The position numbers and the translations under genes were made by a program. This document shows, piece after piece, positions 35,051 through 43,308 of a stretch of DNA of 64,000 nucleotides. Source of the stretch: Bradyrhizobium sp. RD5-C2. Its GTDB lineage: Bacteria > Pseudomonadota > Alphaproteobacteria > Rhizobiales > Xanthobacteraceae. How positions within the stretch are numbered: the stretch's first letter is position 1; the number at the start of each line of letters is the position of its first letter. The notes beneath the pieces are model-generated. The model ran no database searches and was not told where the DNA came from. It was given only the letters and a program-made list of their open reading frames with translations. The stretch covers positions 376,711 through 440,710 of the forward strand of contig NZ_BOVL01000010.1 in the NCBI RefSeq assembly GCF_019972155.1, in the 5' to 3' direction.

Positions 35051-36535
35051 ATGCAGCAAGCCCAGATCGATCTGTTACGTTCGGCCGCAATTCCGGCCCA
35101 GCAGCTCTTCATCGGCGGTCGGCCGACGCAGGCGATCGGCGAGGCGCGGCTCGATGTGGTGTCGCCGATCGACGGCACGGTGCTGACGACCATCGCAGAC
35201 GGCGATGCAGCCGATGTCGACCTTGCGGTGAAGCGGGCACGGCAGGCCTTCGAGCAGGGATGCTGGTCGCGCGCGGCACCAGCGCAGCGCAAGAAGGTGC
35301 TGTTGCGGTTCGCCGATCTGATCGAGCAGCACGCGCTCGAGATCGCGGTGCTCGGTGTGCGCGACAACGGCACCGAGATCGGCATGGCCTACAAGGCCGA
35401 GCCGCTGTCAGCGGCTGGCACCGTCAGGTACTACGCCGAGGCGATCGACAAGGTGTATGGCGAGATCGCGCCGACCTCAGGCGACGTACTCGGGCTCGTG
35501 CATCGCGAACCGCTCGGTGTCGTCGGCGTGATCGTGCCGTGGAATTTCCCGTTGATGATCGGGGCGTGGAAGATCGGTCCTGCGCTCGCCGCCGGAAACT
35601 CCGTCGTGGTCAAGCCGCCGGAGTTGGCGTCGCTGACGCTGCTGCGGCTCGCCGAGCTCGCGGCGGAGGCGGGGTTACCTGACGGCGTGCTCAACCTCGT
35701 CACCGGCCGCGGTGCATCGGCGGGTGAGGCGCTCGCGCTGCATATGGATGTCGATGGGCTGGCCTTCACCGGCTCGGGCGCGGTCGGCCGGCGGCTGCTG
35801 GAATGCTCGGCGCGGTCGAACCTGAAGCGGGTTCATCTCGAGCTTGGCGGCAAGTCGCCCAATATCGTGTTTGCCGATGTGCCCGACATCAAGCATGCGG
35901 CCAAGGTCTCCGCGAACGGCATCTTTCGGAACTCCGGCCAGGTCTGCGTCGCCGGCTCGCGGCTGCTGGTGCAATCGGCGATCTATGATCGCTTCATCGA
36001 TGCGCTGCTCGACGCGACCCGAAAGCTCAGGGTGGGCGATCCCCTCGATTTGGCCTCGGATATCGGCGCCATCTCAAGCAAAGTGCAGTTGCGCAAGAAT
36101 CTGGACGCGGTTGCCCGCGCGGAAGCGCAGGGCGCGAAGCGGCTGACCGGCGGTGAGCAGATCCGCGTCGAGAGTGGCGGCAACTTCATGGCCCCCGCGA
36201 TCGTCACCGAGGTGACGCCGTCGATGGAGGTCTGGCGCGAGGAGGTGTTCGGCCCGGTGCTATCGGTCACGCGGTTCGGCGGCGAGGAAGAGGCCACAGC
36301 CCTCGCCAACGCGACACCCTATGGACTTGCGTCGGCGGTGTGGACCGGAAGCCTGTCAACGGCGCATCGCATGGTGCGCGCCATCAGGGCCGGTGTCGTG
36401 CACGTCAACGCCTATGGCGGCGCCGATATCACGGTGCCGCTCGGCGGCTTCAAGCAATCCGGCTTTGGACGCGACAAGTCACTGCACGCCCTCGACGCCT
36501 ATACCGACCTCAAGACCGCCTGGATCGCGCTATGA
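35051..36535 (+). CDS. NAD(P)-dependent aldehyde dehydrogenase
   Basis: The 494-residue enzyme has the ALDH motifs VIVPWNFPLMIGAWKI, FTGSGAVGR, LELGGKSPNIVF with the general-base Glu, and the catalytic Cys in NSGQVCVAGSR. The C-terminal PLGGFKQSGFGRDKS is also typical. It oxidises an aldehyde to the acid, plausibly the product of amine oxidase or transaminase action. The gene opens a four-gene plus-strand cluster and shares a 4-base overlap (ATGA) with the next aminotransferase. Confidence 0.92.
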   Translation: MQQAQIDLLRSAAIPAQQLFIGGRPTQAIGEARLDVVSPIDGTVLTTIADGDAADVDLAVKRARQAFEQGCWSRAAPAQRKKVLLRFADLIEQHALEIAVLGVRDNGTEIGMAYKAEPLSAAGTVRYYAEAIDKVYGEIAPTSGDVLGLVHREPLGVVGVIVPWNFPLMIGAWKIGPALAAGNSVVVKPPELASLTLLRLAELAAEAGLPDGVLNLVTGRGASAGEALALHMDVDGLAFTGSGAVGRRLLECSARSNLKRVHLELGGKSPNIVFADVPDIKHAAKVSANGIFRNSGQVCVAGSRLLVQSAIYDRFIDALLDATRKLRVGDPLDLASDIGAISSKVQLRKNLDAVARAEAQGAKRLTGGEQIRVESGGNFMAPAIVTEVTPSMEVWREEVFGPVLSVTRFGGEEEATALANATPYGLASAVWTGSLSTAHRMVRAIRAGVVHVNAYGGADITVPLGGFKQSGFGRDKSLHALDAYTDLKTAWIAL

Positions 36536-37920
36536 CATCAGCAACTACTGAGCGCGCAGGCGTTCTGAACCGCTTGCTCGATGCTGAGCAGGAACGCTTC
36601 CGGGCACTGCATCCGCGATCGGCGGCGGCCTGGCAGCAAGGCCGGCAGCACTACCTCTATGGCGGCCCGTCGCACTGGATGCGGCGCTGGGCCGGCGGCT
36701 TCCCTGTGTACGCCGAGGAGGCGCAGGGCGCGCATATCAGGGATATCGACGGCCGCGACTATATCGATTTCTGCCTCGGCGACACCGGCGCCATGTGCGG
36801 GCACGCGCCGGAGGCGGTGACGGAGGCCGCGCTGCATCAGCTCAAGCGTGGCGCGACCATGATGCTGCCGACGGAGGACAGTCTCTGGGTCGGCGCCGAG
36901 CTGTCGCGCCGCTTCGGTCCGAAATACTGGACGCTGACGACGTCGGCGACCGACGCCAACCGCGCCGCGATCCGCATCTCGCGCATGATCACCGGCCGGC
37001 GCAAGGTGCTGGTGTTCTCCGGCTGCTACCATGGCGGCGTCGAGGAGGCGCATGTCGAGATCCGCGACGGCCGCGTCGGCCTGCGCAACATGATCCATCC
37101 CAACGGCATCGATCATGACGCCGTGAGCCGGGTGGTCGAGTTCAACGACGTCGCAGCACTCGAGGCGGCGCTGGCGCAGGGCGATGTCGCCTGCGTGCTG
37201 ACCGAGCCGTTGATGACGAATTTCGGCATGATCCCGGTCGACCCCGGTTTTCACCAAGCGCTGCGCGACCTGACCCGCCGCGCCGGCACCGTGCTCATCA
37301 TCGACGAGACGCATACGCTGTCTTGCGGACCGGGCGGCTACACGGAGAGCCACGGGCTCGAGCCCGACATCTTCGTCGCCGGCAAGGCGATCGCGGGTGG
37401 CATCCCCGCTGGCGTGTTCGGTCTCAGCCAGGAGATCGCCGAGCGGCTCTGGAAGCTCGTCCCCCATGTCAATCCGCGCGAGCGGCAGTCGGCGCATCTC
37501 GGTTTCGGCGGCACGCTTGCCGGCAACGCGCTCACGGTCGCTACCATGCGCGCGGTGCTGGAGAAGGTCCTGACCTCGGCGAACTACGAGCGGATGATCG
37601 GAACCGCGACCTGGCTCGCGCAGGAGGCGCGCCGGCTGATCGCAGCAGCCGGGCTGCCCTGGCACGTCACCCAGATCGGCGCGCGTGCCGAGATCATGTT
37701 CATGCCGCACCCGCCACGTAGCGGCGCCGACGTCATCGCGGGCCGGCAGCCCGATCTCGAGACCTTGCTGCATGCGTTCTACATGAACGAGGGCATCCTG
37801 GTGACGCCGTTCCACACCATGCTGCTGATGTGTCCGGCGACGTCGGGGCGGGATGTCGACAAGCACACGGCGGTGTTCGCGCAGTTCATCGATTTGCTGC
37901 GCGGCGCGGGAGTAATCTGA
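36532..37920 (+). CDS. Class III aminotransferase, glutamate-1-semialdehyde-aminomutase-like
   Basis: The 462-residue PLP enzyme has LCLGDTG-like residues in DFCLGDTGAMCGHAP, CYHGGVEE, LIIDETHTLSCGPGG and the PLP lysine in VAGKAIAGGIPAGVFG. The layout resembles GSA aminomutase (HemL), but the catalytic neighbourhood and operon context (ALDH upstream, two SDRs downstream) point to a catabolic transaminase, not tetrapyrrole synthesis. It starts at 36532, overlapping the ALDH stop by 4 bases, and its own stop shares one base with the next ATG. Confidence 0.85.
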   Translation: MTSATTERAGVLNRLLDAEQERFRALHPRSAAAWQQGRQHYLYGGPSHWMRRWAGGFPVYAEEAQGAHIRDIDGRDYIDFCLGDTGAMCGHAPEAVTEAALHQLKRGATMMLPTEDSLWVGAELSRRFGPKYWTLTTSATDANRAAIRISRMITGRRKVLVFSGCYHGGVEEAHVEIRDGRVGLRNMIHPNGIDHDAVSRVVEFNDVAALEAALAQGDVACVLTEPLMTNFGMIPVDPGFHQALRDLTRRAGTVLIIDETHTLSCGPGGYTESHGLEPDIFVAGKAIAGGIPAGVFGLSQEIAERLWKLVPHVNPRERQSAHLGFGGTLAGNALTVATMRAVLEKVLTSANYERMIGTATWLAQEARRLIAAAGLPWHVTQIGARAEIMFMPHPPRSGADVIAGRQPDLETLLHAFYMNEGILVTPFHTMLLMCPATSGRDVDKHTAVFAQFIDLLRGAGVI

Positions 37921-38717
37921 TGCAGGCGCCTCCATTCAATCTCGACGGCCGGGTCGCCATCGTCACCGGCGGGGGCAGGGGGATCGGTGCGGCCATTGTC
38001 AAGCGCCTCGCGCAGGCGGGCGCAACCGTGGTGATCGCCAACCGGACGCTTGACGTGGCCGAGGCGCTGGCGCGCGAACTGGCGGCCGATGGCCGGACCG
38101 CTCATTGTGTTCCGTTTGATCGGCTCGATCGTGGCAGCTTGCGGGCGATGGTTGACGACGTCGCGACCAGATACGGCCGGCTCGATATCGTCGTTCACAA
38201 TGCCGGTGGTTGTCCGTGGGCCTCGCTTGACGAGCTCGATGAAGCGAAGCTCGACGAGACGCTGGCGCTGAATCTCAACGCCAGCATCTGGCTTGCGCAG
38301 GCCGCAGTTCCGCATATGCGCGCCGTCGGCTTCGGACGCATTCTGGTGACATCCTCGGTGTCGGCGCGGGTCGCGATGGGCGGTGGCGCGCATTACTCGG
38401 CGGCGAAGGCCGGCGTCAACGCGTTCATCCGCGGCGCCGCCTTCGAGCTCGCGCGCGACGGCATCACGGTCAACGGCGTCGAAGCCGGCTTCATCGAGAA
38501 GCCCGGCCGTGGCACCATGAGCGCGCCGGAGAACAAGGCGAAGCTCGAGCGCTTCATTCCGATGGGGCACATGGGGAGCGCCGACGACATCGCCTGCGCG
38601 ATGCTCTATCTCGCGTCCACCGAGGCCAAGTATGTTACCGGGCAGACTATCGTCGTCGACGGTGGTTCGACCTTGCCGGAGACCGGTTTTGCCGTCGAAC
38701 GGCAGTGGGGAGCCTAG
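37920..38717 (+). CDS. Short-chain dehydrogenase/reductase (first of tandem pair)
   Basis: The 265-residue classical SDR has TGGGRGIGAAIV, VHNAGG, the catalytic Ser in VTSSVSARV, Tyr-x-x-x-Lys in YSAAKAG and the end block YLASTEAKYVTGQTIVVDGG. Its ATG shares a base with the preceding TGA, so it is coupled to the aminotransferase. It is followed by a second SDR after a repeat insertion. Reaction unknown; probably oxidises or reduces a hydroxyl/keto intermediate of the same pathway. Confidence 0.87.
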   Translation: MQAPPFNLDGRVAIVTGGGRGIGAAIVKRLAQAGATVVIANRTLDVAEALARELAADGRTAHCVPFDRLDRGSLRAMVDDVATRYGRLDIVVHNAGGCPWASLDELDEAKLDETLALNLNASIWLAQAAVPHMRAVGFGRILVTSSVSARVAMGGGAHYSAAKAGVNAFIRGAAFELARDGITVNGVEAGFIEKPGRGTMSAPENKAKLERFIPMGHMGSADDIACAMLYLASTEAKYVTGQTIVVDGGSTLPETGFAVERQWGA

Positions 38718-38720
38718 ATG

Positions 38721-38759
38721 AGCATGATCTTTTCGGAAAACCGGTTTCCACTTCTCCGG
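38721..38759. repeat. REP-like repeat, copy 2 (inverted, truncated)
   Basis: AGCATGATCTTTTCGGAAAACCG onward is the reverse complement of copy 1 at 13291 with a few changes; the far end lacks the second ATCATGCT. It fills the gap between the two SDR genes, four bases after the first stop. Confidence 0.75.
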
Positions 38760-38770
38760 CTCACGCGCTG

Positions 38771-39541
38771 ATGCCGCGGCTGGACGGAAAGACGGCGCTG
38801 GTGACCGGCGCGGCCACCGGGATCGGCCGGGCCACGGCGGCGTTGCTAGCGTTGAGCGGCGCGCGCGTCGTGCTGTTCGGGCTCGGTGATGCCGAGCTTC
38901 AGGCCGCCGCAGCGGAGTGCGGCGGGCAGGCGGTCCATGGCGACGTCACGCGTCCGGACGACGTTGCCAGCGCCGTCGCCGCCTGCGGCGCGTGGCTCGA
39001 CATCGTCGTCAACGCGGCCGGCCTGATCGTGCCGGATCAGCCCGCCAGCGTCTCCGACGAGGTCTGGACCAGGACGCTCGACGTCAACCTCACGGGGACC
39101 ATGCGGATCTGCCGGACATCCTTGCCGCTGCTCCGGCAGCGCGGCGGGGCGATCGTGAATATCGCCTCGGTTGCCGCGTTCAACGCCAGCCCGGAGAGCG
39201 CAAGCTACGCCGCCAGCAAGGCGGCCGTCGTCGCCTATACGCGTTCGCTGGCCTACGCTCATGGCGCCGACGGCATCCGCGCCAATGCCGTGGCGCCCGG
39301 CTGGGTACGAACGCCGATGAGCGCCTATGAAATGCAGCTGCTCGCCGACCAGAATGGCACCAGCGCCGAGACCGAATTTCGCGGCGTCGAACGGCGGATC
39401 GCCTTGGGACGGATGGCCGAGCCCGCCGAGATCGCTGCGTGCTGCCTGTTCCTGGCCTCCGACGAGGCGTCCTTCGTGACCGGAGCGGTGCTGGTCGCCG
39501 ATGGCGGCGGCCGCTCGCCGACGCAAAACCGCGCCGTGTAG
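38771..39541 (+). CDS. Short-chain dehydrogenase/reductase (second of tandem pair)
   Basis: The 256-residue SDR has TGAATGIGRATAAL, VNAAGL, catalytic Ser in NIASVAAF, YAASKAA and the end block CLFLASDEASFVTGAVLVADGG. The chosen ATG at 38771 gives a normal N-terminus (MPRLDGKTALVTG); the open frame continues upstream through the REP-like repeat to 38705 but that part is repeat sequence. It is distinct from its neighbour in sequence, so not a recent duplication. It is the last gene of the ALDH cluster. Confidence 0.86.
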   Translation: MPRLDGKTALVTGAATGIGRATAALLALSGARVVLFGLGDAELQAAAAECGGQAVHGDVTRPDDVASAVAACGAWLDIVVNAAGLIVPDQPASVSDEVWTRTLDVNLTGTMRICRTSLPLLRQRGGAIVNIASVAAFNASPESASYAASKAAVVAYTRSLAYAHGADGIRANAVAPGWVRTPMSAYEMQLLADQNGTSAETEFRGVERRIALGRMAEPAEIAACCLFLASDEASFVTGAVLVADGGGRSPTQNRAV

Positions 39542-39648
39542 GGCCCGGACTGCGCGCTGGCTGGCGAGCCGCCGGACCGGACCACTTCGCCCTCGACCGT
39601 GCCGCGCGCGCGTCTCCAGCCGATCTCCGCCGGAAGGCGCTCGCAACG

Positions 39649-40185
39649 TCACTCCGGCGCTATCGGATGCGCAGGCCGCTCGATCGATGGCTTGAGGCCT
39701 TCGAGTTCAACGAAGGCATCGGCGTGTCTGCGAAGCTCGTCGGCGATCATCGGAGGCTTCGTCCGAATGCTGGAAACGACGGTGACACGTACGCCCCTCC
39801 GCCTGACGGCTTCGACAACGGCTCGCAGGTCACCATCGCCGGAGAACACGAACGCATGGTCGATGCGGTGCGCGATCTCCATCGCGTCGACCGCGAGCTC
39901 GATGCCGATGCTGCGCTTCATTCGCCTCCGTCCATCGCCGTCGTCATGCTGCTTGGCGGCCTTTCTCCTCACCGCATATCCGTTGTAATCGAGCCAATCC
40001 ACCAGCGGGCGAAGGCTGCTGAACTCGTCGTCATCCCTCACGACCGTGTAGAAATATGCGCGGACGATTTGCCCATGCTTGCCGAACTCCAGGAGCAATC
40101 GCCGGAAGTCGACTTCAAAGCCGAGGTTCTTGACCGTCGTGTGCAAATTCGCACCATCGATGAAAAGTGCAATACGATCGGTCAT
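39649..40185 (-). CDS. NYN-domain protein (LabA/DUF88 type)
   Basis: The 178-residue product is a NYN (PIN-like) domain protein: IALFIDGANLH with the first acidic residue, an acidic/basic middle part (IGIELAVDAMEIA) and VFSGDGDLRAVVEAVRRRG. Family members are putative metal-dependent RNases or regulators of gene expression (LabA in cyanobacteria). The ATG at 40185 gives the standard start; the longer frame to 40383 lacks family sequence. It stands alone between the SDR cluster and the Tad locus. Confidence 0.83.
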   Translation of the reverse strand: MTDRIALFIDGANLHTTVKNLGFEVDFRRLLLEFGKHGQIVRAYFYTVVRDDDEFSSLRPLVDWLDYNGYAVRRKAAKQHDDGDGRRRMKRSIGIELAVDAMEIAHRIDHAFVFSGDGDLRAVVEAVRRRGVRVTVVSSIRTKPPMIADELRRHADAFVELEGLKPSIERPAHPIAPE

Positions 40186-41238
40186 CTCAAGTCCCCATGA
40201 GGCCCGGATCAGCTGCAGTACGCTTTGGTTCTGAAAATTTACTTGGCGCTCTATCGGAATGTCTGATCCTAGAGCAAGGACTCGGCGGGGATGAAGCGGA
40301 ATTTTCGACACCGACGGGTGCCATGGTGATCGTGCGCCTATTGATAAGGTATTTGGTCCAAGCATGCGGCCGGCCCGTCGCATGGAGATGAAACGGTCAC
40401 GAGCTGCGCGGCTGCGCCAGAGGCGACCCTGGCGTCACCGACAAAACTACAACTAAAATCAATCGGATGGACCGGCGCTATTTCGTGCCGATGCGATATT
40501 TCGAGATACCACTTTTTTGCAGATGCAGGTTTTCGCCGATGGCAGTTTCGCCCGAGGGGCACGGCTTTGCGCCTCCGGATTGAGCAGAAGTCTGCTATTG
40601 CCGGCGGGGGCGTGAATGCGCGGCGGCGTGTCTGTTGCGCCGCCTCAACAACTCTCTCGCCCTCATCGATAAACGAACCGTCGCAATCGACCCGCGGCTC
40701 GATGTGATGTTCGTATCGGCAGGAGGCAAGTGGGGCTTGCGATGGGGGCTTGCCGTGAGCGACACAACGGCTCCTCGATGAGGAGCGCAGCAGGCTGTCG
40801 GCCGCGCCGTCCGAGGCGAGCAAGCCGCCGCCCGGCGGTCGTCCGGTGACGCCAATCCAGCCCGGAGAGCTGCGGCCTGATCGGCGGAAATTCCGGGACC
40901 TGCTCCTGAAACGAGGCGGTCATGCCGGACGTCGTTCTCGCGACAACTTGTCCGTCGGCGCGCTCTCGGGGCCGTCACCGTATTCACACGGGGGCCGCCA
41001 TCTTGAAATATCGTGAGATGCCGAAACGGCTATAATTTAAGGGGTTTCGTGCGTTTCGCTTCGGCGCGGCGTGACCGGAAAGCGGTGTCGGCCGTCACGC
41101 CAGTAGGGTTAACAAAGGATTACCAAGTGACAGCTTTGTGACGGCGGATTATAGCTGGAACCTAGTTGGCGGATTTTGCCCCCAACGAGTTGCGTAAATT
41201 AATTGTAAATACATTCATCCTAAAAGGGATTTTTTCCT
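40186..41238. other. 1-kb gene-poor region upstream of the Tad locus
   Basis: I see no convincing gene here. Open frames on minus (40338-40823 and 40663-40923) have biased composition and no recognised family; they could be decayed coding sequence. Base composition becomes A+T richer toward 41200, and the last 150 bases look like the promoter and leader of the pilin gene, including a CtrA-like site. Confidence 0.6.
41109..41123. promoter_or_regulatory. CtrA-box-like sequence upstream of flp
   Basis: TTAA-CAAAGGA-TTAC fits TTAA-N7-TTAAC except for one base, 130 bases before the first pilin start. CtrA drives pilA and cpa transcription in Caulobacter. A single near match is weak evidence. Confidence 0.35.
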
Positions 41239-41454
41239 ATGCTGAAGCTCTACATCCAGACCACCGAAACCGTCAAGCGTCTTGCCTCGGACAAGGACGG
41301 CGTCGTGTCGTTCGAATACGTGATCGTCGCCGCTTGCGTCGTCGCCGCGGTCGCGGCTGCGTTCGGTACCAGCACTTCGTCCGGCATCGGCAAGGCGCTG
41401 AGCACCGCGATCACCAGCATCAGCACCGCTCTCACCACCGCTGTCTCGGCCTAA
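41239..41454 (+). CDS. flp: Flp/Fap-type pilin, copy 1
   Basis: The 71-residue prepilin has a basic leader ending KDG, followed by the Flp motif VVSFEYVIVAA with Glu at +5 and Tyr at +6 after the cleavage glycine, and a hydrophobic helix. It is processed by CpaA and polymerised into the Tad pilus used for surface attachment. The C-terminus is Ser/Thr rich. A second copy follows at 41544. Strong hairpin downstream. Confidence 0.95.
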   Translation: MLKLYIQTTETVKRLASDKDGVVSFEYVIVAACVVAAVAAAFGTSTSSGIGKALSTAITSISTALTTAVSA

Positions 41455-41470
41455 ATCCGATCACTGACGG

Positions 41471-41495
41471 CGTTGGCAGAGTCTTTCTGCCAACG
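41471..41495 (+). terminator. 10-bp hairpin after first pilin gene
   Basis: CGTTGGCAGA and TCTGCCAACG pair perfectly around GTCTT. No T tract follows. It probably stabilises the short pilin mRNA and lowers read-through. Confidence 0.6.
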
Positions 41496-41543
41496 GTCGC
41501 CAACGGGATTGAGATGTCGGCTAGGTAAGAGGAGGCTCGTTCC

Positions 41544-41759
41544 ATGTTGCATCATTGCATCAAGGTCAGAGACGCGTTGCTGCGCCTGCGCACGGACAAG
41601 GACGGCGTCGTGTCGTTCGAGTACGTGATCGTGGCCGCTTGTGTCGTTGCCGCGGTCGCCGCCGCGTTCGGCACAAGTACTTCCAGCGGTATCGGGCAAG
41701 CGTTGAGCACGGCGATCACCGCGATCTCTACTGCAGTTACGACCGCGGTCTCCGCCTAG
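41544..41759 (+). CDS. flp: Flp/Fap-type pilin, copy 2
   Basis: The 71-residue prepilin is identical to copy 1 over a 34-residue core around the cleavage site (DKDGVVSFEYVIVAACVV onward) but differs in the leader (MLHHCIKVRDALLRLRT) and in many silent positions. That pattern indicates an old duplication kept by selection. It may be a second major pilin or a differently regulated minor subunit. A GGAGG-like ribosome site (AAGAGGAGG) lies about 12 bases before the ATG. Confidence 0.94.
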   Translation: MLHHCIKVRDALLRLRTDKDGVVSFEYVIVAACVVAAVAAAFGTSTSSGIGQALSTAITAISTAVTTAVSA

Positions 41760-41780
41760 ATCGGAAGACCGCGCTTCGGA

Positions 41781-41804
41781 GGGGGGCATCATTCTATGCC
41801 CCCC
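41781..41804 (+). terminator. 9-bp G/C hairpin between second pilin and cpaA
   Basis: GGGGGGCAT and ATGCCCCCC pair perfectly around CATTCT, 22 bases after the pilin stop. The stem includes an in-frame ATG (41796) that an automatic caller might take as the cpaA start. It probably limits read-through from the abundant pilin mRNA into cpaA. Confidence 0.6.
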
Positions 41805-41828
41805 ACCATTTCTGAGGCATATATTTTC

Positions 41829-42335
41829 ATGAGTTGGATTGCGTCCACGACCTCGTGTCTGGAAATCGCATTGTTGTTCTATGTCGCAACGATCGATATC
41901 GCGACGCGGTTGATCCGAAACGAAATCTGTCTGGCGCTGGCGCTCCTCGGGATCGTCGGTCAATTAGCCAGCCCGATGCAGGTCGGCCAGTCGCTGATCG
42001 TCGCCGCAATCCTGTTCCTGGCGCTGTTCGTGATCTACCAGCGGAGGATGATCGGCGGCGGCGACGTCAAGTTGCTGGTTGCCCTGGCGATCGGCCTGCC
42101 ATTGGCCGGTGTGATTGAGCTGCTGACGGTAACCGCATTGGCCGGCGGCGCGCTCGCCGCGGTGCATCTGATGATGCGCCGCCTGCCGCATCCAAAGCTG
42201 GCACCCGCCGGATCGTCGCTGGTGCGCCGGGTCTACGCGGTCGAGCGCTGGCGTCACGTGCGACATGCGCCGCTGCCCTACGGCGTCGCCATCGCATGCG
42301 GCGGCATCTGGACCATTTTGAGCAAAGGATTTTGA
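41829..42335 (+). CDS. cpaA: Prepilin peptidase CpaA/TadV
   Basis: The 168-residue type IV-like prepilin peptidase has several membrane segments and the two catalytic aspartates, Asp in YVATIDIATRLIRN and Asp in GGGDVKLL (GxGD motif). It lacks the N-methyltransferase domain of PilD, as usual for Tad peptidases. It cleaves the Flp leaders after glycine. I prefer ATG 41829 (MSWIAST) because the ATG at 41796 lies inside a strong hairpin; 41796 is the alternative. Confidence 0.9.
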   Translation: MSWIASTTSCLEIALLFYVATIDIATRLIRNEICLALALLGIVGQLASPMQVGQSLIVAAILFLALFVIYQRRMIGGGDVKLLVALAIGLPLAGVIELLTVTALAGGALAAVHLMMRRLPHPKLAPAGSSLVRRVYAVERWRHVRHAPLPYGVAIACGGIWTILSKGF

Positions 42336-42336
42336 C

Positions 42337-43308
42337 ATGTCGTCCGCTCTGCGCGTCTCGATCATCATGGTGCTGTTGCTTGCAGCTACAGCGCTCGGGC
42401 TGATTGCCTATAGCGTGAACCAGCCGAAAGACCAGGCTGTCGCGGAGGCGGTCGCGGAAAAGCGGCCGGCCCCGCCTGCGACGGTTGGTTACTTTGTCGC
42501 GACACGACCGCTTTCCAAGGGCGCGCTGGCGCGGGATGAAGATTTCGCCGTGCGTCAGGCGGCGGCGGACCATGTCCCCGCCGGGGCGATCCTCGAGACG
42601 CCCGACACCAAGGCCGGACTTCCCGGTTCTCTGGTTCGCAGGTTCGTCGACGCCGGCACTCCCATCACGTTGCAGGACATCCTGCGTCCCAGGGATCGCG
42701 GTTTCCTCGCCAGCGTTCTGGCGCCTGACAGCCGCGCCATCAGCATCAAGGTCGATGAGGAGACCGGCGTCTCGGGTTTGATCAGGCCGGGCGACAACGT
42801 TGACGTGGTGCTGACCCAGGTGTTCGAGAAGGCCAATCTGGCACGGCGGGCGGTGAGCGAAACCGTTCTGTCCAATGTCCGCGTGATCGCAATCGATCAG
42901 GAGATCGCGCAAGGCGGTCGATCCATCACCAACACGGTCGCGGGCAAGACGGCACAAACCGTATCGCTCGAGCTCAAGCCGGATCAGGTCAAGAAGGTCT
43001 CCGTCGCAAAGCAGCTCGGAACGCTCTCCCTCGTCGTCCGCGCTGCGGCCGAGCAGTGGGACAGGGCAGCAGATACGGGAGCGACATCGAGCTGCGATGT
43101 GTCGCCCGAGCTGGCGCGTCAGAGTGCGCTTGCCGGCCAGAGCACGATGGTCGCGATCTACACCGGCAGCGAAGTCAAGCAATACTCGGTCCGGAAGCAG
43201 GATCTCGACGACGACGCCCTTGCGAGCTGCGACGGCGCGACGGAGGTCGACCGTCAGACGCCAGCGGTAGTGGGTGACGCGAGTAAGGGGCCGGAGAAAC
43301 GTCGATGA
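42337..43308 (+). CDS. cpaB: Flp pilus assembly protein CpaB/RcpC
   Basis: The 323-residue product has an N-terminal membrane anchor (IIMVLLLAATALGLIAYSV), then a SAF-like domain (FVATRPLSKGALARDEDF) and the RcpC block FLASVLAPDSRAISIKVDEETGVSGLIRPGDNVDVVLTQ in pieces. CpaB supports the secretin in the outer membrane/periplasm. One base after the cpaA stop; its end overlaps cpaE by 4 bases. Confidence 0.92.
   Translation: MSSALRVSIIMVLLLAATALGLIAYSVNQPKDQAVAEAVAEKRPAPPATVGYFVATRPLSKGALARDEDFAVRQAAADHVPAGAILETPDTKAGLPGSLVRRFVDAGTPITLQDILRPRDRGFLASVLAPDSRAISIKVDEETGVSGLIRPGDNVDVVLTQVFEKANLARRAVSETVLSNVRVIAIDQEIAQGGRSITNTVAGKTAQTVSLELKPDQVKKVSVAKQLGTLSLVVRAAAEQWDRAADTGATSSCDVSPELARQSALAGQSTMVAIYTGSEVKQYSVRKQDLDDDALASCDGATEVDRQTPAVVGDASKGPEKRR

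Noticed and set aside
38705..38770. N-terminal extension of the second tandem SDR
   Set aside because: The extra residues are encoded by a REP-like repeat and precede the normal SDR start.
40338..40823. 161-residue minus-strand frame in the gene-poor region before the Tad locus
   Set aside because: No recognisable family, biased Arg/Ser/Cys composition, no convincing start; kept only as a note that decayed coding DNA may be present.
41796..41828. Upstream start for cpaA at 41796
   Set aside because: This ATG lies inside a perfect 9-bp hairpin stem, which would hide it from ribosomes; the ATG at 41829 gives a normal N-terminus.
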